From LD21 sp964638955 (GTDB lineage Bacteria; Bacteroidota; Bacteroidia; Bacteroidales; VadinHA17), in the NCBI GenBank assembly GCA_964638955.1, contig CAZWZQ010000008.1:19134-83133 (forward strand): DNA of 64,000 nucleotides. Direction: 5' to 3'. Below, piece after piece: positions 60,801-64,000 of this stretch. The notes beneath the pieces were generated by a model that was not told where the DNA came from, made no database searches, and saw nothing but the letters and a program-made list of their open reading frames with translations. Every line of letters begins with the position of its first letter. Position 1 is the first letter of the stretch. The translations under genes and the position numbers were made by a program.

Positions 60801-60990
60801 TTGCACTCTTTTCCCTGACAGGCCCGGCATGTTCATCGAAGAGAGAAAGATATTCCATTACACTCTCTTTTGCCAGCTGTTTATTGAGGAAATCTGATAC
60901 ATACTCGCGTTCATCCTCTATCATCCCGCCATCCTGCTTGACAATGAGCGCGAACAGTTCCATCAGGGCTTTTAGTATTTCCTCACTCAT
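57826..60990 (-). CDS. ABCG-type transporter with N-terminal TerB-like domain
   Basis: The 1054-residue protein holds, in order: a helical TerB-like domain (about 1-140), a small beta-rich region with a CSLC pair (about 150-245, maybe FHA-like), an ATPase domain with Walker A GASGSGKTT (281-289), signature ISGGQRKRLNIA (386-397) and Walker B SILFLDEPTSGLSS (405-418), a CPMCG zinc-like motif near 490, and an ABC2-type membrane part (about 590-800 and a C-terminal helix near 1000) with a long extracytoplasmic helical insertion between 800 and 990. It is probably an exporter of lipid or polysaccharide in Bacteroidota; the substrate is unknown. Confidence 0.88.
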   Translation of the reverse strand: MSEEILKALMELFALIVKQDGGMIEDEREYVSDFLNKQLAKESVMEYLSLFDEHAGPVREKSATKEPVVPSVKDSVKILGICKKINRTLNQGQKVVVLLRLFELVNADKRFTPQRINIINTVAEVFKILPDEFAATEQFVMNNEPGKLQNPAIRILIPEKEQCSLCNRMITGYPDTNIYFLRVASVDLYFLKYISDEQLYLNGLPISSGQVYIFAKGGSLRSPHGNAIYYSDLSSTFLSGDSIHKLSFTVENLTYSYIEIHPAIDNISFSIDQGRLMGILGASGSGKTTLLNLLCGIQKPTSGTVKINGLDINKDETALEGVLGYVPQDDLLIEDLTVFKNLYYAACQCFKGKNRNEITTIVDHTLTNLGLIEKRDLKVGSPYNKIISGGQRKRLNIALELIREPSILFLDEPTSGLSSRDSEILMDLLRDLTLKGKLIITVIHQPSSEIFKMFDKVIILDQEGSMAYFGNPIDAVVYFKTLDVQINAQQGECPMCGNVNPETIFKIIETQVVDEFGKYTEKRKVKPREWATLFKQNAQTDTITEIKEPPHKNLQRPGLLRQFQIYFSRDVKSKLANNQYVMLTLLEAPILGFILSFIIRYIPDPDSTVYQFSENENIPIYIFMSIIVALFMGLTISAEEIFRDRKILKRERFLNLSRTSYLLAKIFILIFISALQSVMFLIIANPILGIKGIFLQYWLTLFTTAFCANMIGLNISASFNSAITIYIVIPLLIIPMMVLSGAMFSFDKLNRQIGNVDKVPLIAELIPTRWTYEALMVSQFKDNRYSKVEYTRDKETFYTLQKKISVADFNKVYRIPELIRSLETSLDEYKVLQTNNGSRKEPLSDNLSKKYTKLPLLKNELNRITEIYNVTRFNYIESLTPSAFNPVIADSVNAYLKTLDDIFSAASNRASDRKDSFYNLNQENLNQLRNDYYNYKLEEIVTKYYERKKILIYKNTIVQNIDPIYLDPYDSGFLSFRTHFYAPSKNIFGIRTDTLTFNITLVLLSTILLYLALYYELLARIVKFFENLRIRKQISKRIRRNYYIFVSVIIASFL

Positions 60991-61036
60991 AAGTGAATTA
61001 TGATCTGGTTAGTTAGGGAAAGCTAAGGTATGAAAA

Positions 61037-62122
61037 CTATTTCTTTTTTGGCAGATGAAGTAAGAATTTTCTCTGCAGCCATCCGGGAACAATTGATGCT
61101 CCTATTATCAGGTATGGATAATAGCTAATTATCCTCCATATTATAGCAATAGCAAGTCCGATGCTCCCTATAAATTCCGGGTCAGCCGGTATGGCATCAG
61201 ATATATAACGGCCAAGAATTATTTCTGCAAATCCGGCGCCCCCGGGTGTTGGGCTTACTATCATCATGATCCAGGTGACCAGCTGCCTGGCAAAAATCAG
61301 GAAATGATCGGTGACAGCATAAAATGCCATGAGGATAGCATTTACCACCCAGTATCTTGATGTCCATGAAAGGAAAGTTGCAACAAGAGCCTTAGTCCAG
61401 AATGAGAAAGGCTTTTTCCTGAGTTCGTGAGAACTGGACACTATATCGTCGCCGGCTTTGATTGCCGACTCTTGCCACCTTCTTATCAGTGGAAGCCTGA
61501 AAATATATATGATTATTTTCCGGATCTTGTCGGGATCGATAAAAAGACCGTACCCGACTAAGATCACCCAGGCGAGTATTATACCATATCCTATAAAAGC
61601 AACTATAAGGAGGTTATTAAGTAATGCAACACCTGTCCCCTGGAGGGCTGTGGTAAATAGAATATCACCTCCGATAATCAGCAAAATGACAGGAAACATG
61701 ATCACAAAATAGAGCTCATCAAGAAATGAAGTTGCAAGTACTATTGCGGTACTTCTTCCCACGGATATATTCTCCTTATGTATAAATACTACAGCAAGTG
61801 CCGTACCGCCGATTGTTGAGGGAGAAATTGATGAGGTGAATTCCCATAACATAATCACCCTGAATGCCTGTTTCCAGGTAAGATCATTTTCCGACAGTAT
61901 TCTGATCCGTATCATATACCCGAGGTCCCTGCCTATCATACAGCACCAGGCAATGAAAAGCCAGAAAACCGAATTCCAGGTAAACTGCAGCCTGCTTAAA
62001 ACGTCAGCATCTATTTCCCTGATAATGAACCAGAAAACTACAGCCAGCCCGATTATTACAGGTAAGATAATCTTACCTGGCTTCAGTTTTTTTGCCAGGT
62101 TGTAGTGGCTGTCCTGAGTCAT
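61037..62122 (-). CDS. Lysylphosphatidylglycerol synthetase/flippase-like membrane protein (YbhN type)
   Basis: The 361-residue protein has about eight hydrophobic helices and the LPG_synthase_TM pattern: RDLGYMIRIRILS, WEFTSSISPSTIGGTALAVVFIHKENIS near 92-119, and PTPGGAGFAEIIL near 292-304. It lacks the C-terminal transferase domain of MprF, so it is more likely a lipid flippase than a lysyl-lipid synthase. It lies 46 bases upstream of the ABC transporter gene on the same strand. Confidence 0.88.
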   Translation of the reverse strand: MTQDSHYNLAKKLKPGKIILPVIIGLAVVFWFIIREIDADVLSRLQFTWNSVFWLFIAWCCMIGRDLGYMIRIRILSENDLTWKQAFRVIMLWEFTSSISPSTIGGTALAVVFIHKENISVGRSTAIVLATSFLDELYFVIMFPVILLIIGGDILFTTALQGTGVALLNNLLIVAFIGYGIILAWVILVGYGLFIDPDKIRKIIIYIFRLPLIRRWQESAIKAGDDIVSSSHELRKKPFSFWTKALVATFLSWTSRYWVVNAILMAFYAVTDHFLIFARQLVTWIMMIVSPTPGGAGFAEIILGRYISDAIPADPEFIGSIGLAIAIIWRIISYYPYLIIGASIVPGWLQRKFLLHLPKKK

Positions 62123-62167
62123 ATTTTATATTATTTATCCCGGATCTAGGTATCCGGGTGTTAATAT

Positions 62168-63130
62168 CTAAACTGCCTCGATCGTTGAGGGTGGTTTTGA
62201 TGCAATATTATATGTTACACTTACTATTCCGGGAACCTTACTGAGAATCTCATTTGCCAGTTTTTGAAGTGTTTCAAACGGAAGGTTTGTGGGTGTCGCT
62301 ATCCGCGCATCTTTACTGTCCCAGCAGCGGATCTCTATTTGTTGGCCAAAATCGCGTTTACCGTCTCGCATGCCGGTGACCCTGTCCTCATGAAGTATGG
62401 CCAGGTACTGAAATGCCCCGGTATGTTTCAACATACGTTCAACTACCACTGTTGCTTTACGTACGGTTTCAATACGTTCCGGAGTTGCTTCACCTATAAC
62501 ACGAGCCGATAATGCGGGCCCCGGAAAGGGTATACGATCAAAAATTTCCTCAGGAAGACCAAGAGCTTCGCCTGTTTTCCTGACACTATCCTTGCGAAGT
62601 TGAATAAGGGGTTCAATAATCCTGTACCCGAAAGTCTCCTGTGGATCAATGCCAAGCTGTTCGAAAACATTATGCTGCCTTTTAATACCGGCAACCGTTT
62701 CATCAACATCGGTAAGTATAGTTCCCTGGAGAAGATATTTTGCCCCGCTTTCTCTCACTGATTTTCCGAATACATCCTTGTAGAAAGTCTGAGTAATGGC
62801 CTCGCGCTTTTCCTCAGGATCGGTTACTCCTTTCAACGCTGCAAAGAATTTATCTCTGGCATCAATCACCGTTACCTCTACACCCAGAACCTTGAAAAAT
62901 CCAACGACCTGTGCCGCTTCCCCATTTCTCATAATTCCATTGTCAATAAAAACCGTTTTAAGATTATTGCCGAGAGCTTTGTGTCCAAGCATAGTTACCA
63001 CCGATGAATCAACTCCTCCTGAAAGCGCATTGATGGCTGTGCCGTTACCGACAATATTCTTTATTTCATTAACCTTCTCATTTATAAATTCCGAAGGATT
63101 TAATTTCTGTAATGTAATTTCTTTAATCAT
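62168..63130 (-). CDS. GMP synthase, ATP-pyrophosphatase subunit only
   Basis: The 320-residue protein has the PP-loop SGGVDSSVV (37-45), the QGTILTDV region near 135, RIPFPGPALSARVIGE near 199-214, and the GMP synthase C-terminal dimerisation domain. The usual N-terminal glutamine amidotransferase (about 190 residues) is absent: the protein starts at the ATP-PPase domain like the archaeal GuaAB subunit. A separate GATase subunit must be coded elsewhere, or ammonia is used directly. It lies 45 bases upstream of the flippase-like gene on the same strand. Confidence 0.9.
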   Translation of the reverse strand: MIKEITLQKLNPSEFINEKVNEIKNIVGNGTAINALSGGVDSSVVTMLGHKALGNNLKTVFIDNGIMRNGEAAQVVGFFKVLGVEVTVIDARDKFFAALKGVTDPEEKREAITQTFYKDVFGKSVRESGAKYLLQGTILTDVDETVAGIKRQHNVFEQLGIDPQETFGYRIIEPLIQLRKDSVRKTGEALGLPEEIFDRIPFPGPALSARVIGEATPERIETVRKATVVVERMLKHTGAFQYLAILHEDRVTGMRDGKRDFGQQIEIRCWDSKDARIATPTNLPFETLQKLANEILSKVPGIVSVTYNIASKPPSTIEAV

Positions 63131-63378
63131 CTGGCATTTCTGGTTTTAGTGATAAAAATATAATTCCGGTGTTATATTGGATCAGTAAGTTTTCAAAGAT
63201 ATGATTTCAGATTCTATTAAGGTTATTTATGGGGGAAAAATAGACCATTCCCGGTCGAATCATCAGTTTTTACCATTCGGGAGCCATATTTAACGATTCT
63301 GCATTTTTAATTTCCCCCTGAAGGATTTGTGGTTTTTCTTTGAACAGGATTTATTGTTAAACATTAATAATTAATACA

Positions 63379-64000
63379 ATGAAAATATGTAAAATTTTAA
63401 CACTTGCATCTGTTATGATAACAGCAGGTATTATTTTCCCTGCAGTAATTTTTGGTCAAAACCAGAAAACCCTTGTGAAAAAATACATGACTGAATTACC
63501 TCATGGTAAACCCGCTTATAATGGTGTTGCACAGAATTACAGGATGACTGCAGTGTATACTAACCGTGATCTTTATGGTAACTTTACCGGAAAAACAAAA
63601 GTCACCGGTGACTATATCTGCGGATTGGAAAATGGTATGGCATCATGGAAAAATGTATCGATTGCGGCTTCGGGCAATTTTTCTGAACCCTTTCCCGAAG
63701 GCGTAAAACAGGAATATATGGAAAATATGAAATATCTTCCTACAAAGGGGTTGCTGGAAGAAGAAGCTTTCAAAAACTTTCCTTCAAACCTTGAAAATGT
63801 ATTTGCCAGGAACCTTCTGTGGGATATGGCATGTATTGAAGGTTTTGCATGGAAATATTCCGATTCATTACAGATGAACAGGAAGTATATAGTCCCTGAC
63901 ATTATGGGTGAATTTCAGATGGCTGATATAGGCACGTATGATCACACAAATATTGAGCTCTGCTGGACAGGCATCTCATTTATGAATGATGAGTTATGTG
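63379..64000 (+). CDS. Secreted protein of unknown function, 5' part (runs off window)
   Basis: The 207 visible residues start with a signal peptide (MKICKILTLASVMITAGIIF, ending near FGQ) and then a soluble part with YMTELPHGKPAYNGVAQNYRMTA and CWTGISFMNDEL. No family is recognised. It stands 248 bases from the divergent GMP synthase gene; that gap holds no gene and no clear motif. Confidence 0.7.
   Translation, partial: MKICKILTLASVMITAGIIFPAVIFGQNQKTLVKKYMTELPHGKPAYNGVAQNYRMTAVYTNRDLYGNFTGKTKVTGDYICGLENGMASWKNVSIAASGNFSEPFPEGVKQEYMENMKYLPTKGLLEEEAFKNFPSNLENVFARNLLWDMACIEGFAWKYSDSLQMNRKYIVPDIMGEFQMADIGTYDHTNIELCWTGISFMNDELC

Noticed and set aside
61037..62122. Full MprF-type lysylphosphatidylglycerol synthase
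   Set aside because: Only the membrane part is present; the C-terminal transferase domain is missing.

Overview
The window looks like a chromosomal segment of an anaerobic or facultative member of the Bacteroidota, most likely order Bacteroidales or Marinilabiliales. The signs are an ECF sigma/FecR pair whose FecR has a DUF4974-like C-terminus, DUF2723, DUF5916 and FISUMP-type proteins, a GIN-domain lipoprotein, a three-subunit fumarate reductase/succinate dehydrogenase with one fused cytochrome b subunit, and several promoters of the Bacteroidota type (TTTG or TTG, 20-21 bases, TAnnTTTG). The assignment is inferred from gene content; there is no rRNA in the window. Nearly all of it is coding, and no stretch over 300 bases lacks a gene.

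Layout. 1-7.2 kb: the start of a glycosyltransferase, glyS, nadB, a CPBP membrane protease, dusB, a protein of unknown function and a PP2A-like phosphatase. 7.2-13.5 kb: a secreted GH88/GH105 hydrolase facing a five-gene sugar-acid type operon (split transketolase, GntP permease, zinc dehydrogenase, GarR-like reductase). 13.5-17 kb: frdCAB. 17-20.7 kb: alpha/beta hydrolase, CtpA-type S41 protease, dCMP deaminase and a FISUMP protein. 20.8-25.2 kb: an arsenic island with two ArsR repressors, a COG0701 permease, ArsG-like and ArsF-like proteins, a thioredoxin-like CxxC protein, and an in-frame ArsC/Acr3 chimera that looks like a deletion scar. 25.2-33.3 kb: phosphatases, diacylglycerol kinase, a large DUF5916 protein, two truncated genes, a GIN-domain lipoprotein and a PagL-like deacylase, then tRNA-Leu(CAA). 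33.5-41.1 kb: dxs, an OmpA-like lipoprotein and the ECF sigma/FecR pair set between two paralogous surface proteins, one carrying an STN signalling domain. 41.2-50 kb: a radical SAM/SPASM protein, a penicillin acylase family protein, then a translation block (frr, pyrH, tsf, rpsB, rpsI, rplM), a deaminase and a 3-methyladenine glycosylase. 50-64 kb: a DUF2723 membrane protein, polysaccharide deacetylase, purD, a membrane protein, a TerB-like/ABCG-type transporter with a coupled lipoprotein, a flippase-like membrane protein, an ATP-pyrophosphatase-only GMP synthase and the start of a secreted protein.

The most notable signals are: (i) the arsenic island, where both arsR genes carry the same 16-base dyad lying over the -7 element of identically spaced promoters, while the arsenate-reductase/arsenite-pump arm is reduced to a chimeric remnant; (ii) the ECF sigma/anti-sigma pair bracketed by paralogous CarboxypepD-reg proteins with no TonB receptor next to it; (iii) palindromic repeat clusters, one supplying the last codons of dxs and one holding five perfect palindromes in about 150 bases; (iv) a two-tier stem-loop before rpsB that may be a ribosomal-protein leader; and (v) the transketolase/GntP/GH105 cluster, whose substrate cannot be read from sequence.
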